Shown piece by piece: positions 1-11,168 of a DNA stretch of 64,000 bases (position 1 is the stretch's first letter; every line of letters begins with the position of its first letter). Under the pieces are notes generated by a model that was not told where the DNA came from, did not search any database, and worked only from the letters and a program-made list of their open reading frames with translations. The DNA is from Lepus europaeus (lineage: Eukaryota; Chordata; Mammalia; Lagomorpha; Leporidae). Position numbers and translations under genes: made by a program. The stretch lies in the NCBI RefSeq assembly GCF_033115175.1, contig NC_084844.1:27995885-28059884 (forward strand), in the 5' to 3' direction.

Positions 1-263
1 TGTTCATGATGACAGAAGTCTCGAAGATTTTACAAACTCCCCATCTAAAAGATATCTGATTATCCAACTTTAGATGGAAAAGTATATGTGTGCATAAGTA
101 AATATTTATGGGCATAAAAGCACAAGCAAGACATTTTAGATTTAAATTACTTCTCCAAGCTATGATGACTGCCATTCAACCCTAAACAAAGATCTAGCAA
201 TGATATTTAATACAAATCAAGGAAGCAATGAAATATAGCTATCTCTATCTCTGATTCTACCTT

Positions 264-590
264 AAAAAAAGATTTATTAATTTATTTGAAAGTCAGTGTT
301 ATAGTGAGAGAGGGAGAGACAGACAGAAAGATTTTTCCTTCTGCTGGTTTACTCATCATATGGCCTTAATTGCCAGGGCTAGGCCAGCCCAATGTCAGGA
401 GCCAGGAGCTTTATCCAGGGCTCTGATGCAAGTGGCAAAGTCCCAGACACTTGCACCATAGTTTGCTACTTTTCTCAGGCCATCACCGAGAAACTGGATT
501 GGAAGTGGAGAACCTAGGACAGGAACCAGCACCCATATGGGATGAGACTTCACAGGCAGCAGCTTAACGTATGTGCTACAACACCAGCCC
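264..590 (-). mobile_element. CSINE (lagomorph C-repeat), full length
   Basis: tRNA-derived SINE in antisense: T-rich tail at the low-coordinate end, GA-rich tract, then the conserved block with 'gccaggagccaggagct' and an end reading 'acaccagccc'. It is flanked by a 13-bp target duplication, ctgattctRcctt, at 251-263 and 591-603. Many substitutions from the consensus make it a middle-aged copy. Confidence 0.93.
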
Positions 591-603
591 CTGATTCTGC
601 CTT

Positions 604-1399
604 TTGATGTTAATGACTATAATCCTTAATTTTATGCAGTATTACAGGTATCATATTTGGATGGTTCTTGACACAATTTAACAATGACTTTGGACCCCAT
701 GTAACCATGAGACTTATGACTTTCTAGGCATTTCACAAATACTGAACTTAATTTGCAAATCTGCTCATTGAAAGTCAAGCTATGCCAAATGTCTGGTCAC
801 AAATTCATGTAATGGTGAAGTTACAGAGGCTAGAAGGAGTCAAAAGACCATCCAGCTCTTTTGGGGATTTCAGCCTTCAGAAAGCAAACTTAAGCTTTGG
901 CAAATGGTCAAGGGAATGCAGAAGACCAGAAGTGCTAAGAGTATTGATGAGATAAGATAATAATAACAACTTTGGTGGTTCACATAAGACATTCATGAGC
1001 CTCATATTCCCTCCCCAGTGCATTCCTATTCTTGGGGCTGTTGTTGGAGAGGATGCTCTCTTACAGTTACCAGTGTTTTGTTTTATTGTCCAAGGAATCA
1101 CATCTCATACCTTTGAGATTCTTACAGGATTGACTTTCTCATACTCTTCCTCAGAGGTCAACTATAATGCAAGATCAGCCTTTTCTCTGGAGCTACATGA
1201 AGGCTCAAAAAAAGTTGTAATATTTTACTCTCCTTCTCAATCTTGACAAATTCTGCTTAAAGCTTCTGTTTTGCCCACTCTTTGAATGACTAAAAATTCT
1301 TCTACAATCATTCCATGCTCATCTCTATTTTGTTGTATTCTTTATTGATTCCACAATCAACTACTCTCAGTTTCTTGAGACTCTGTATGCCTACTTGTG
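604..1399. other. no recognised feature
   Basis: AT-rich sequence with no repeat family I can name and no convincing coding signal. The overlapping short ORFs on opposite strands (877-1101 minus, 995-1246 plus) have no recognisable motif. Confidence 0.5.
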
Positions 1400-1862
1400 A
1401 TTCCATACCTGCTTTGTTGTGTTCACCATTAGAAATTCTTTGTACCTTTTTAATTCATTTTTTATTTCAACCTTGGTGTAATCTCCTCCATTATGTCTTT
1501 TCCATGGGAAGAATTAAATAAGCCCCCTTTTGTTTCCTTCACTTTACCAAAGCACACACTTGCAATACTTAACATAATTATCTTTGTTTAGGTATATGGC
1601 TTCCATATGTGCTGTAAACTCCTTATGTGAAAGACTATGTCTGTATTCATTTGAAGTGCAGACAACATGCTTTAAAATTCATGTGTCCCACCTTAGATCG
1701 ATTATTTAGAGAGGGGAAGAAATGGTCTAGAATTTGCATTTTAACAGTCACTGTTTAATTGTAATGCAAACACATTTGAGCAACATTGGCCTATGGCATT
1801 TATTTCTCTACTCCAGCATGGTGCCTATAACAGGTGTTGTATGAATGAAAGATGAATGGATG
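1400..1862 (+). mobile_element. L2 LINE 3' fragment
   Basis: Sense L2-like text: 'gggaagaattaa' near 1505, 'tgtaaactccttatg' near 1613, and an ending 'gcctataacaggtg..atgaatgaaagatgaatgga' at about 1820-1862. These correspond to the usual L2 tail, which ends in ATGAATGAA repeats. About 130 bp near 1665-1800 does not match and may be an insertion or heavy decay. Confidence 0.55.
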
Positions 1863-2849
1863 ATATATCTGGAGTCTCTGCATATATAATAGATATATGA
1901 TCTGGAAGGCAGCTTGCTCCTTATAGATCTAGTCAAAACTGGATCTTATTTCATATTTTAGGCTTTACAGATCTTAATATATTGCCTCTATCTATACTAC
2001 TTCTCGAGGGCATCTGTTCTTATAGTTCATGCTGCTTCCCCCTCTGGCCTTGGTGCATGCACTTGCTGTTTGCTCCTTATCAGCCCAGGTATAAAACTAA
2101 ATCCTACTATCAGTTTCTACGAGGAATCCATCCACATGGAGCATATTATGAACTTAGAAGCTTTGTTGAAGATTATGGAGGTCATGGAAAAGAGTTGCCT
2201 TGTGGAATCTTCTCCCTTCATTTCCTCTCTCCTGCCAAGACACACCACCACCCATTTTTTCCTCTTTATTAAGCATTGCTCTTCAATTCTACTGAGCATC
2301 TACTTTCAGACATCCTTAATTAATCTCATCCAATCAAATTCAACTCAAATTGCTTTGTAGACAAATTAGGTTGCTTTGTTAAACCATTTTCAACCCTTGT
2401 ATCTTGTACAATCCTCAGATCAAGTTTTGTCAGGCTTTCCTTAAAGTTGGTTGAACCCAGAAATCCAGATCTGTACATTGTAAGTTGATGAGTCCAGGCA
2501 TTTAGTGGAAACTAATTTACTGGTTGTTCTGATTGGTTCTCTGTTTAACTCACAGGGCCATGAAGCCCTGGAGTACCTAGCCACCATGGTCATTTGGAAA
2601 ACATTAGAGGAAAACTAGCCTTGGGTTGGATAGTTGTCATGGTTGATAACATGAGCCATTGAGATGACCGCACTTGGTCATAATACAGGGAAACACTAGT
2701 ATTTTCAAGGTTTAAAGCAAAAAAAATTTTCATTGTTCTAGATTTTAGCATCATTTTATTCAATGGGATATAAAAATGTCACAGGCCTGATGTGAAACAA
2801 ATGGGGCTTACATCCGGCAATCCCACTTATTAGTCTATGTGTCTGCATA
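1863..2849. other. no recognised feature
   Basis: Single-copy-looking AT-rich sequence. Overlapping 96-codon ORFs at 1982-2272 and 2070-2360 show no domain or conserved motif and are probably chance. Confidence 0.45.
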
Positions 2850-2955
2850 AGGGAACCCATCTGTACTTCAGTTTCTTCACTTATAGAAAGGAAGTAATGG
2901 TAACACCTAGCTTATTAGGCTAAAGAGTGTTTAATGAAATAAACACACACAAAAC
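2850..2955 (+). mobile_element. MIR fragment
   Basis: The order 'cttcagtttcttcacttatagaaaggaagtaatggtaacacctagctt' matches the MIR core segment (consensus-like 'cagtttcctcatctgtaaaatgggg..taatacctacct'). No ends are recognisable. Confidence 0.5.
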
Positions 2956-3129
2956 ATACCTTCCATGGGGCTAATACATAAGTAATTTCCCCTCGCCTGT
3001 TCTTGTCTCCTTTCATTCTGAAATCATTTTACAGATTGGGCCCATCATCTGTCTCTGGAAACTTGTGGGGGCCCTTTGCCTGGAATCTTAAGGCTTTTCC
3101 CTATCAGCCACCCTCACATGCTTCCCCAT

Positions 3130-3560
3130 GGGTTATCTATTGATGTGCAACAAAACTTGCTTCTGCTGTATTGATTCAAATGGCTGGGGCTCAAACAATG
3201 GGAAAATTGGGGTCTCTTTCTCTTTCTATCTGGCCTCTCATGTGGCTAGCTTGAGCTTTCTCACAGAATTGCAGCTTCTGGCTAATTAGAGCTCTGCATT
3301 CCCATAGTGCTCCAGGGACAAGTTGTGGAACATGTTTCCAAATTGAAGGACAAATTGGACACAGTATCACTTGCTGATGGTCAATGCAGCCCTACAGCTC
3401 TCCCGGAGTTCAAATAAGGGAGAATGGCACACATCTCTAAGTGTGACCCAAGTATTTGTGAAGATCTTTAATTTTTCACATCACATTTCAATATCCCCTC
3501 ATCTACAAGAAATTCCATTCCACTTTGCTGCGATGTCTATTTCTCCGTGAAAGAGGAAAC
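3130..3560. repeat. possible ancient interspersed repeat, family unassigned
   Basis: Blocks such as 'ttatctattgatgtgcaacaaaac' and 'catgtggctagcttgagctttctcacagaattgcag' recall an old mammalian LTR or DNA-element consensus, but I cannot name the family or set its ends. It could also be single-copy sequence. Confidence 0.25.
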
Positions 3561-4376
3561 CCTGAAGCGTGTTTATGCTGGAAGCCTAATTCCCTCATTT
3601 CTAACAAGAGGTCCTTTGTCACATAGCGCAGTAGGTTCCATCACCTGTTAGGGAATGCTTGATAGATAGTCAGCTCTCATTTCCTAACATTGTAAAATGT
3701 CCTCTTGCTTCCTGGGATTAGGGTTGGCTGTGGGAGATACATTTATTGTGTTGTGTTAAATTAAATTCCTTCAAGAAACTAAATTATTCCAGTTGCTATA
3801 TCCTGCTAATTTTATGCCTCATTAGATCCTCCTACTACATAGAAGATCATGGGCATTCACTGAGTCAATGAGTGCATGAGGAAATAAGGGATACCCAAGG
3901 GCTACACATCTGTCTCTTTCTACTGGGATAGTGCTAATTAGCAGCATTAGCTATTAAGGCTCCTGTCTATGTCAACATGGACACCACCTTGCCTTTGGGG
4001 TGCTTAGACTTTCATAGTTGTCTTTCTAATGGTAAAACAGTCTTCAGTCATGAGGTTCTCCCTGCCTGGACTCCCAAGAAAGGGCAATTGGCTTTGTTTT
4101 CTGTCCTCTGATAAGACTTTAAAATGCTCATTGTGATAATGAAGTCATTGCTAATTCTTAAGTGGCAACCCCTCAGGCAAATCTCTTTAAAGGACTAATT
4201 TCTAACAGCACAAATCAGACATCAAATTGTACTTTTCATAAAAATTCAATGAAACATGAAGCCAAAGGCAGGACAGATGTTGCCCTTATGAAATGATCAG
4301 TGGAACACTTGCTCAAAGTTCATTTATAGGTACATCATTTTGTCTCACTGTTGAGCTATTGAAGTAGTATCTAGGT
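3561..4376. other. no recognised feature
   Basis: Single-copy-looking sequence with balanced composition. I see no repeat, gene or structured motif. Confidence 0.45.
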
Positions 4377-4442
4377 CAGCAGTGGAGCCCTGGAACCTGC
4401 ATTTTTAACAAGCTCCTTACAGGATTCCGTCACACTGATTTC
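4377..4442 (+). mobile_element. possible MER5-type hAT fragment
   Basis: 'aacctgcatttttaacaagctccttacaggattc' parallels the segment 'cagcaatctgtgttttaacaagccctccaggtgattctga' of MER5-like non-autonomous hAT elements. Short and without terminal repeats. Confidence 0.35.
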
Positions 4443-4467
4443 AAGATTCAATATACCCGGTATACTG

Positions 4468-4481
4468 CACCCCCCCCCCCC
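4468..4481 (+). repeat. poly(C) run
   Basis: An uninterrupted run of C residues after 'tgca', ending before 'ataagg'. Similar C runs occur near 9172, 31686, 51168 and 55133. Confidence 0.9.
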
Positions 4482-4609
4482 ATAAGGAGGTATAAATAGA
4501 TCTAGTGCCTTTCTCAAAATCATGGAAGGAGCCAAGAATAGATGGAGTGGGATAATGAGAGGGATAACAAGAAAAGAAGAATTTCTCATTCTAATTTGTT
4601 CTTCTAACT

Positions 4610-4915
4610 TTAATCTTACCTTATCCCCAGTCCATTCTATATTATGCCTGCATAGTTATATTTCTAAACTGCAAATCTTAGTAGATACTTTGGTTTAAAA
4701 TGCTTTTATAGCTTCTTATTACACATGGGACAAAGTCTAAATTACTGTTCATGGCTTTTATTTGGAACATTTCCCACCTTTTCAGACCCATTTGTAAAAA
4801 ATATTTCTTTCTTTGTGTCTTAAGCAGATTTTATTTGGCTACTTGCCATTTGTTAAACAAGCTTTACATTCCATATTCCTGTTTCTTGCTTTAAGCTTTC
4901 TTCTGGGAATGCTCT
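4610..4915 (+). mobile_element. L2 LINE fragment
   Basis: Reads like the internal 3' part of L2 in sense: 'acaaagtctaaattactgttcatggc' (cf. 'ataaagtccaaactcctt..') and 'cttctgggaatgctcttctctt' (cf. 'cctggaatgcccttcc') in the right order and spacing. Confidence 0.55.
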
Positions 4916-4948
4916 TCTCTTATTCTGCTTTAAAAGATAGTCAGGGGT

Positions 4949-5657
4949 GAGTATTTAAAGGCCTGGCAATTAAGATACCAATTAATGTGCCTACAACCCA
5001 CACCAGAGTACAGGGGGTTCAATTCCTCATTCTGCCTCCTGACTCTAGCATCTTGATAATGCAGACCCTGGGACAAACAGGTGGTGGTTCAAGTATTGGA
5101 TTATTGCACCCAAGTTGAAGACCTGTGCAGGGTCTTAGTCCACCCGTATGAGGATGGACTGGGCCTGAGGAAAGCGCTGCTTGCCTGTTCCCCAGCCTCC
5201 TGATCCCGGAGACAATCAGATGCAGTGGGGAGCCAAGTCAAGCAAGAACTCATTTATTGCGTGCATAACAAAGCCTTTTAAAGCACAAAACTGCAGAGTC
5301 ATTGGGGCAGGGCATAAGGACCAACCAATCACTTAAGCGGTCATTTTATGGGGTGATTTTTATAGGACTAGCCATATGTCTATACATTCGTCATCAGTTG
5401 TCGTCACTTCCCCTGATGTTGTGTGGCAAATTAGCCTTGGTGGTAAACAACTTTGAGTTCCGTCCACCTTACTTCCTTTGGGTGCCATCTTTGAATTGCC
5501 TCGTGTGCCTAATTTCCCCACAGACCTGGGTTGAGTTCCTGGTTCCCAGCTTTGGTCCATCTTAGCCTTGGCTATTGTAGTCATTTGGAGAGTGAATCAG
5601 AGGCTCTGAGCTCCTGCTGTCTCTTCCATTCTCTCTGCCTCTCAAATTAAAAAAAAG
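4949..5657 (+). mobile_element. old CSINE, split by an LTR
   Basis: The sense 5' part runs to 5123 ('ggtggttcaagtattgga..gaagacc'). The 3' part resumes at 5523 with 'gacctgggttgagttcctgg', passes 'tgaatcagaggctctgagctcctgctgtctc', and ends in an A-rich tail. The two halves rejoin cleanly at the 4-bp sequence gacc, which is duplicated either side of the inserted LTR (5124-5522). Confidence 0.85.
5124..5522 (-). mobile_element. solo ERV LTR (399 bp) nested in a CSINE
   Basis: Begins TGTGCAGG and ends CCCCACA, so it has the TG..CA ends of an LTR, and it is flanked by a 4-bp duplication, gacc (5120-5123 and 5523-5526). Read antisense it carries, in order, an inverted CCAAT box (attgg at 5301-5305), a TATA-like ttttaaag (5277-5284) and a poly(A) signal (tttatt at 5253-5258). 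That order fits U3-R-U5 on the minus strand. A 4-bp duplication is typical of class I (gammaretrovirus-like) elements. No internal retroviral sequence is present. Confidence 0.85.
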
Positions 5658-5905
5658 AGAGACATATAGTCATACTTCTATACTAAGATAAGTTAATTTA
5701 TTGACTTTTCCTGAAGCTGTCTTCAGGAAAGAAAAGTTGAGATCTATTCACAGGTTCACACATGCAGTTTTGTGGAGGGTACATTTTGATGCAAACTGAT
5801 CATTATAGGAAATTGCTAGAAGGCACTGTTATTGGAAACAATATAGCTCGTAAGACACACACCATTAAGTTTGCTAGGGTTAATTTCTACCTTAAAAATA
5901 TGTAG

Positions 5906-6203
5906 AAAAGGCACAGGCATTGTGGTGCATAGGTTAAGCCAATAATTGGGATGCCTGCAAAATATATTGGAGAAGCAGTTCAGTTCTGGCTACTTTGCTT
6001 CCAGTACAGCTCCCTGCTAATGTATACAAGAAGCAATGGATTATGGGTCAAGTACTTGTGCTCCTGTTGGATGGAGTTCTTGGCTCCTGACTTCAGCTTG
6101 GCCTGACCTCTGGTGTTACTGCCATTTGGGTAGTAGACTAGCACATGGAAGCTAACTCTTTGTTACTCTGCCTTTGAATTAAATAAATAAAATAAGTAAA
6201 TCT
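5906..6203 (+). mobile_element. CSINE
   Basis: Sense copy starting 'gcacaggcattgtggtgcat', with 'ttcttggctcctgacttcagc' in the middle and a tail of 'aaataaataaaataagtaaatc'. Flanked by a 14-bp target duplication, ttaaaaatatgtag (5892-5905 and 6204-6217). An older subfamily. Confidence 0.92.
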
Positions 6204-6488
6204 TTAAAAATATGTAGGATAGAGCTGTTTCATTCCCACTCTGTGCTAAAGATGTTTAAGCCCTGGGAGTGTATATTCAGATTTTAAACAGATTAATACC
6301 TTATTTTATTAAGAAAAAATATAGTTCTACATTTGCAAGAAACTCACCACAATATTTTCAGTCTTGATAGAAGAAAATCAGATATCTTGAGTTTTCTCTC
6401 AAGTCAATATAAAATTTGAAAACATACTGGAAGAATTTTGTAGTAGAAACCCATAAACCTACCACCTAAATGCTATAATTGTCTTTTT

Positions 6489-6820
6489 TTTTTTTTGACA
6501 GGCAGAGTGGATAGTGAGAGAGAGACAGAGAAAGGTCTTCCTTTTCCGTTGCTTCACCCCCCAGTGGCCGCTGCGGCCAGCGCACTGTGGCCAGCCCACT
6601 GCACTGATCCGAAGCCAGGAACCTGGTGCTTCTCCTGGTCTCCCATGCAGGTGCAGGGCCCAAGCATTTGGGCCATCCTCCACTGCACTCCTGGGCCACA
6701 GCAGAGAGCTGGACTGGAAGAGGAGCAACCAGGACAGAATCCGGCGCCCCGACTGGGACTAGAACCCAGTGTGCTGGTGCAGCAGGCGGAGGATTAACCT
6801 ATTGAGCTGCGGTGCTGGCC
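6489..6820 (-). mobile_element. CSINE, young subfamily
   Basis: Low divergence. T-run, 'gacaggcagagtggatagtgagagagaga', then GC-rich body ending 'ggtgctggcc'. The target duplication tataattRtcttttt lies at 6474-6488 and 6821-6835. The ORFs read through it on both strands (up to 100 codons) are SINE shadows. Confidence 0.95.
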
Positions 6821-6835
6821 TATAATTATCTTTTT

Positions 6836-7050
6836 AAAGATTTCTCTGTTTACTTTTTTTATTTGAAAGCCAGAGAAGGGGAGAGAGAATTTCCATCTGG
6901 GTCTCCCACATAGGTGGCAGGGACTCTAGTACTTGAGCCACATCTGCTGTTTCCCAGATCAGAAGCAGAGCAGCTCAAACTGGCACTCAGACAAGGGATG
7001 CAATTGTCCCAAACAGCAGCTCAACTTGCTGTACCACAACACCCATCCCA
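6836..7050 (-). mobile_element. CSINE, internally shortened
   Basis: Antisense copy directly next to the previous one: 'ttttaaagatttctc..atttgaaagccagag', then 'gggtctcccacataggtggcag' and an end 'ccacaacacccatccc'. The usual segment with 'gccaggagccaggagc' is missing, so about 80-100 bp is deleted. Confidence 0.8.
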
Positions 7051-7499
7051 CAATCACTACATTTGTTACATCTGCTTTATCAATACTCATCCATCTTTTC
7101 ATCTTTTCATCCATAGATCCATCTTACTTTCCATGCATCTCAAAGCAACTTGAAAACTTCAGTGCAGTTCAGGTCCCTTTCTTTCTTAAAAAGAATCAAG
7201 AATACTATCTGGCTTAAAGGAATATGCGATGGATATTTAGAGACATACAGACTGAGGTTGCAGGTGCTCAGTGGAAGATTGAGAATAGTGATATGGGAGT
7301 ATGGGAAGAGAAGGTAAGGGTAGAGTGTCTAAGTTGATAGACAAAATATTAAAATGCTATTCAGCACTGTGCAATTAACAACTGCAAACACTAAATATGG
7401 ACATATTTCAAAATGGGAACTTCTTGCGAGCCAGATTGGACAAGAGACTGTTGAAACAGGAAAGTTGATTTTCATCACAAGCCATTGTAAACCATTGTG

Positions 7500-7525
7500 T
7501 ATAATAATAATCATCATCATCATTG
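7500..7525 (+). repeat. (ATA/ATC) triplet microsatellite
   Basis: Short run 'ataataataatcatcatcatcat'. Confidence 0.75.
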
Positions 7526-7569
7526 TTAGAACACAAGTAGTGCTTATTATATGATGTCTATTCTAAATT

Positions 7570-7633
7570 CTTTTTTTAATGTTTATTTATTTATATGAAA
7601 GTCAGAGTTACAGAGAAACAGGGAGAGACACAC

Positions 7634-7682
<49 letters not shown>

Positions 7683-7942
7683 AATCTTCCCTCTGCTGAT
7701 TCACTCCCCTGATGGTTGCAATAGCCAGGGCTGGGCCGGGCTGAAACTAGGAGAAAGGATCTTCATCTGGGTCTCCTATGTGGGTAGCAGAGGCCCAAAC
7801 ACTCAGGCCCTCTTTCGTTGCTTTTATCAGGCCACTATCAGGAAGCTGGATTAGAAGTAGAGTAGCCTGGACATGAACTGGTGCTGTATGAAATGTTGGC
7901 ATCGAAAGCGGTGGCTTTACCCACTATGTGACAACACCAGCC
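7570..7942 (-). mobile_element. CSINE with expanded GA tract
   Basis: Antisense copy with a long (GA)n at about 7635-7682. Perfect 12-bp target duplication ctattctaaatt at 7558-7569 and 7943-7954. Moderately diverged. Confidence 0.94.
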
Positions 7943-8002
7943 CTATTCTAAATTGTTTCCATTGCCATTATATTATATTTTTCTTAAAGATTAAATGGGA
8001 AT

Positions 8003-8095
8003 TAATAAATCCTGTGAGATAGAAGAGTTATTACCACCATTTTTCAGATGTGGAAACAGTTTTTGAACTCAAGAATTATCTTCTGAAGTCTATGC
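8003..8095 (-). mobile_element. MIR fragment
   Basis: 'agagttattaccaccatttttcagatgtggaaacag' matches the antisense MIR core ('tactattatccccattttacagatgaggaaactg'). Confidence 0.5.
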
Positions 8096-9465
8096 TCTTC
8101 ATTGTCACATCTTGACAGTACTTAATTAAAGAAAATAATGTCTGCAAGATAATTTAGTTTCAGTCTTTAGTGCCAGGAAAACATTCTCCCTTCTAAAGAT
8201 TGTAAATTTTCTTTCATTACATAGTAAAACATATGTAAGCTCTTATGGAATGTTCCCTTTCCTGTTTTGTTTTGAAGCCTAGTTATCAACACATCACTCA
8301 AGTGTTAGAATTAGTACACTCTTGGTTTACTTTCCATGGAAATTTTTAGTGAAAGATAAAAGATCTATACGATTTGAAGAGAAACCAGAGTATTGGTTTA
8401 CTTTCTTATCTCATTTTATCTTTACCCTCTGCACATGTCTTTAAGATATCCAAAGTAAATAAACAAGTAAATGAACAAATTTGACAATAGAACATTTCTT
8501 TGTTTACTTTTTTGTTTACTCTGATGATTTTATTTTATACTGAGTTCATAATTTCTGGCCTTGTTATGACTTCTGTAAGAGTATTCTCTGAGAATTCTAA
8601 CATTCAAAGTAGTCATTAAGCCATCACTAATAAAAATTAATGTGGCGTTGAAAATGCAACATGAAAATCTTTATTCAGGGTCTGTTAAAATTGAAGCATC
8701 ATTTGTTTTTCACTAATGGAAGGTTTGTGAAACTGGTGGATTCTGAGTGGTAAGCTCTATGTTATCAAACCAACATCTGTCTCTCCAAAGCTTTGGAAAA
8801 AAGGACAAGGATGGACATTTTCTCTATGAATTGATGCTTCCTAGTCATAGGAGAGTGTTCATATTATATACTCATCCTATCATTTTTTGTTAAACCATTT
8901 GTGAATGGATGTATCCTTCAGCATTCTAATGGGCTGCTATGCCTCCTCTGGGCTATCAAGATGTAACTGGTCACATAGTACCGGATCCTGAGCAGGATTG
9001 TCACAGAAACTCCAAAGGGAGGAGCACATGAACCTGATTGTGATCTAACTGATTGTCTCTGATATCCAATAACTCTCATTCCAAAAGAGATCATTACATT
9101 AAAGTAGGCTTTTGAAATATCTTCTTAAGGCACATATCTTGCCTTAAAAAATAATGTTACTACTCCACCCCCACCCCCCCATTGGTAGATTCTGTGTCTG
9201 GAAGCTATGAAAATGCTCACATACAAGTTTAAAAAACTGCCATTGAGCATATACTTGCAGGCTCATTCTACTGCAAAACAAAGAAGTTTCCAGTCATTGC
9301 TGCAGAGCCAAATTCCAGAGGAGCTGAAATGTAAGATGAGAGCAACCATGCTCCATTTCACAATGCATAAAACTTTAGTAGAAAAACTATGCTGATGCTC
9401 CTAACATATTCATAGGAGAAAATCTCAGAAGTGGACATGTAAGATTTTGAAGTATGGTTATTATT
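8096..9465. other. no recognised feature apart from a C-rich run
   Basis: AT-rich sequence without identifiable genes or repeats. A C-rich simple stretch lies at about 9166-9180. The 62-codon ORF at 9207-9395 has no recognisable motif. Confidence 0.45.
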
Positions 9466-9780
9466 TTTTAAAAATATTTATTTATTTGAAAGTCAGAGTT
9501 ACAAAGAGGGAGAGACACAGAGAGATCTTACATCTGCTGGTTCATTTCCCTGATGGTTGCAATGGCCAAGGCTGGGGTAGGCAGAAGCCAGGAGCCAGGA
9601 AGTTGTTCTGGATCTCCCACATGGGTGCAAGGGACCACTTGAGCCTTCTGCTGCTGCTTTCCCAGGCCATTAGCAAAGAGATGGTTTGGAAGTAGAACAG
9701 CCAGGACATGAACAGGCACTCATAGGGAATGACAGCATACTAGGCGGCAGCTTTAGCCTCTATGCAACGATGCTGACCCC
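9466..9780 (-). mobile_element. CSINE
   Basis: Antisense copy: 'aaaaatatttatttatttgaaagtcagagttac' tail to 'gatgctgacccc'. No clear target duplication. It faces the next CSINE with a 46-bp gap, making a large imperfect inverted repeat. Confidence 0.88.
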
Positions 9781-9826
9781 AACATCTGAGCATTTTAAAG
9801 CAGTTGGTCTCTAGAAAAGCATTATG

Positions 9827-10153
9827 GGGGCTGGTGTTGTGGCTTAGTGGGTAAAGCCGCTGCCTGCAGTGCCAGCATCCCATATGGGCATTGGTTCAAG
9901 TTCCGGCTGCTCCACTTCCAATCTAGCTCTCTACTATGGCCTGGGAAAGCAGTAGAAGATGGTCCAAGTTCTTGGGCACCTGCACTTGCATTGGAAGACC
10001 CAGAGGAAGTTCCTGGCTCCTGGCTTCAGATCGGCTCAGCTTTGGCCATTGAAACCAATTGGGGAGTGAACCAGCAGATGGAAGACTTCTCTCTCTGCCT
10101 CTCCTCTCTCTGTGTAACTCTGACTTTCAAATAAGTAAATAAATCTTAAAAAA
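9827..10153 (+). mobile_element. CSINE
   Basis: Sense copy from 'ggggctggtgttgtggc' to 'aaataagtaaataaatcttaaa'. The target duplication agaaaagc[at/tt][t/g][a/t]tg lies at 9813-9826 and 10154-10167 (imperfect 3' half). The B-box-like 'ggttcaagttcc' near 9893 reflects its tRNA origin. Confidence 0.92.
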
Positions 10154-10167
10154 AGAAAAGCTTTGTG

Positions 10168-10963
10168 TGAATGCTTTTAATTTGAATGAAATTAATTTAC
10201 TGAACATAACTAGGAACTAAAGTGAAATGACTATAATTAAAATGTAGAAAAGTTTAGTTTTGGCTTACAGGTTACCAGGCAAAGAGAGAAAAGATAATCA
10301 ACATATTTTTTAATTTCTACTCTAGTTGGGCACGTAATTCCTATTAACCCAAACAATAATTTTGTAAAGTATATGCTTGTTATTCTTAATTCATAGTTTA
10401 CAAACCAAGTCTCACAAAAGTGACATAATTAAGTATGTTCAGTTAGGAAGTGTTGGAAACAAAAGTAACTAAAATCTCAGTTGAAAGTCTGATATTCCTG
10501 CTATATTGAAGATCATTATTAGTACTCCTTAGCCCTAAAAATAACTAGGTAAATATCTTTTCTTATGGTTGATTCAGATCAGTGGATACAAAAAATAAAA
10601 TCAATCTGTAGAAAAGATGGGAAAGATACGAGTATGAGGTATGAGTTGAGGGAAAGATTACACTAGTTTGATCATTGAGTTTACTTCATCATTGACGAAA
10701 ATGACTACCATATACTAAACTGCTTTTTGTAGATGAAGGGCAATGAGATATTAGTTTTCCATTAGTTTCTATAGAATTGGAAATTTGGATTTTGTTCTAA
10801 GGCCAGTAAGTCTGAAAATTAATCAATAGACTAATTTTGTTAAGCTTTAAAATAGGGAAGAGACAAGATCTGAGTAATGTTTAAAAAAAAATAAAGATTT
10901 TCTTTGGCTGCAATGTAGAGAAGTGGGCAGGAATAGAAGCAGTGATGAATTTTTGCCATAGAC
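10168..10963. other. mostly unrecognised; possible antisense MIR core
   Basis: AT-rich sequence. Around 10355-10440 'aattttgtaaagtatatgcttg..ttacaaaccaagtctcac' could be a decayed antisense MIR. Nothing else is recognisable. Confidence 0.35.
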
Positions 10964-11168
10964 CAGCGGTGGGGTATGTCCAACCCATTGGGGCTGAAAA
11001 AGGGCTGTGAAATCATTTGGTCTGGCCCTGCCAAGGCAACTACAGGCAGGGCTTAAAATTCAATAAATGTACAATTGGCTAATTTTAAGCTAATAATTTT
11101 GTATGGCCAGCAAATGATGTTATAAATATCCAAATAGTCCTTGGCAGAAGAATGGTTTCCCACCCCTG
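10964..11168 (+). mobile_element. hAT-like miniature transposon (copy 1)
   Basis: 205-bp non-coding element with near-matching inverted ends: CAGCGGTGGGGTATG at the start and the complement CAGGGGTGGGAAACC at the end. Flanks ccatagac and ccatatgt agree at 5 of 8 positions, consistent with a decayed 8-bp hAT duplication. The interior 'gaaatcatttggtctggccctgcc' recurs in antisense near 30.45 kb, so this is a dispersed family. Confidence 0.7.

Noticed and set aside
9886-9904. tRNA-like B-box sequences (ggttcaagttcc and variants) in many places
   Set aside because: They belong to the tRNA-derived heads of CSINEs. No cloverleaf with a complete anticodon arm is present, so no tRNA gene is called.
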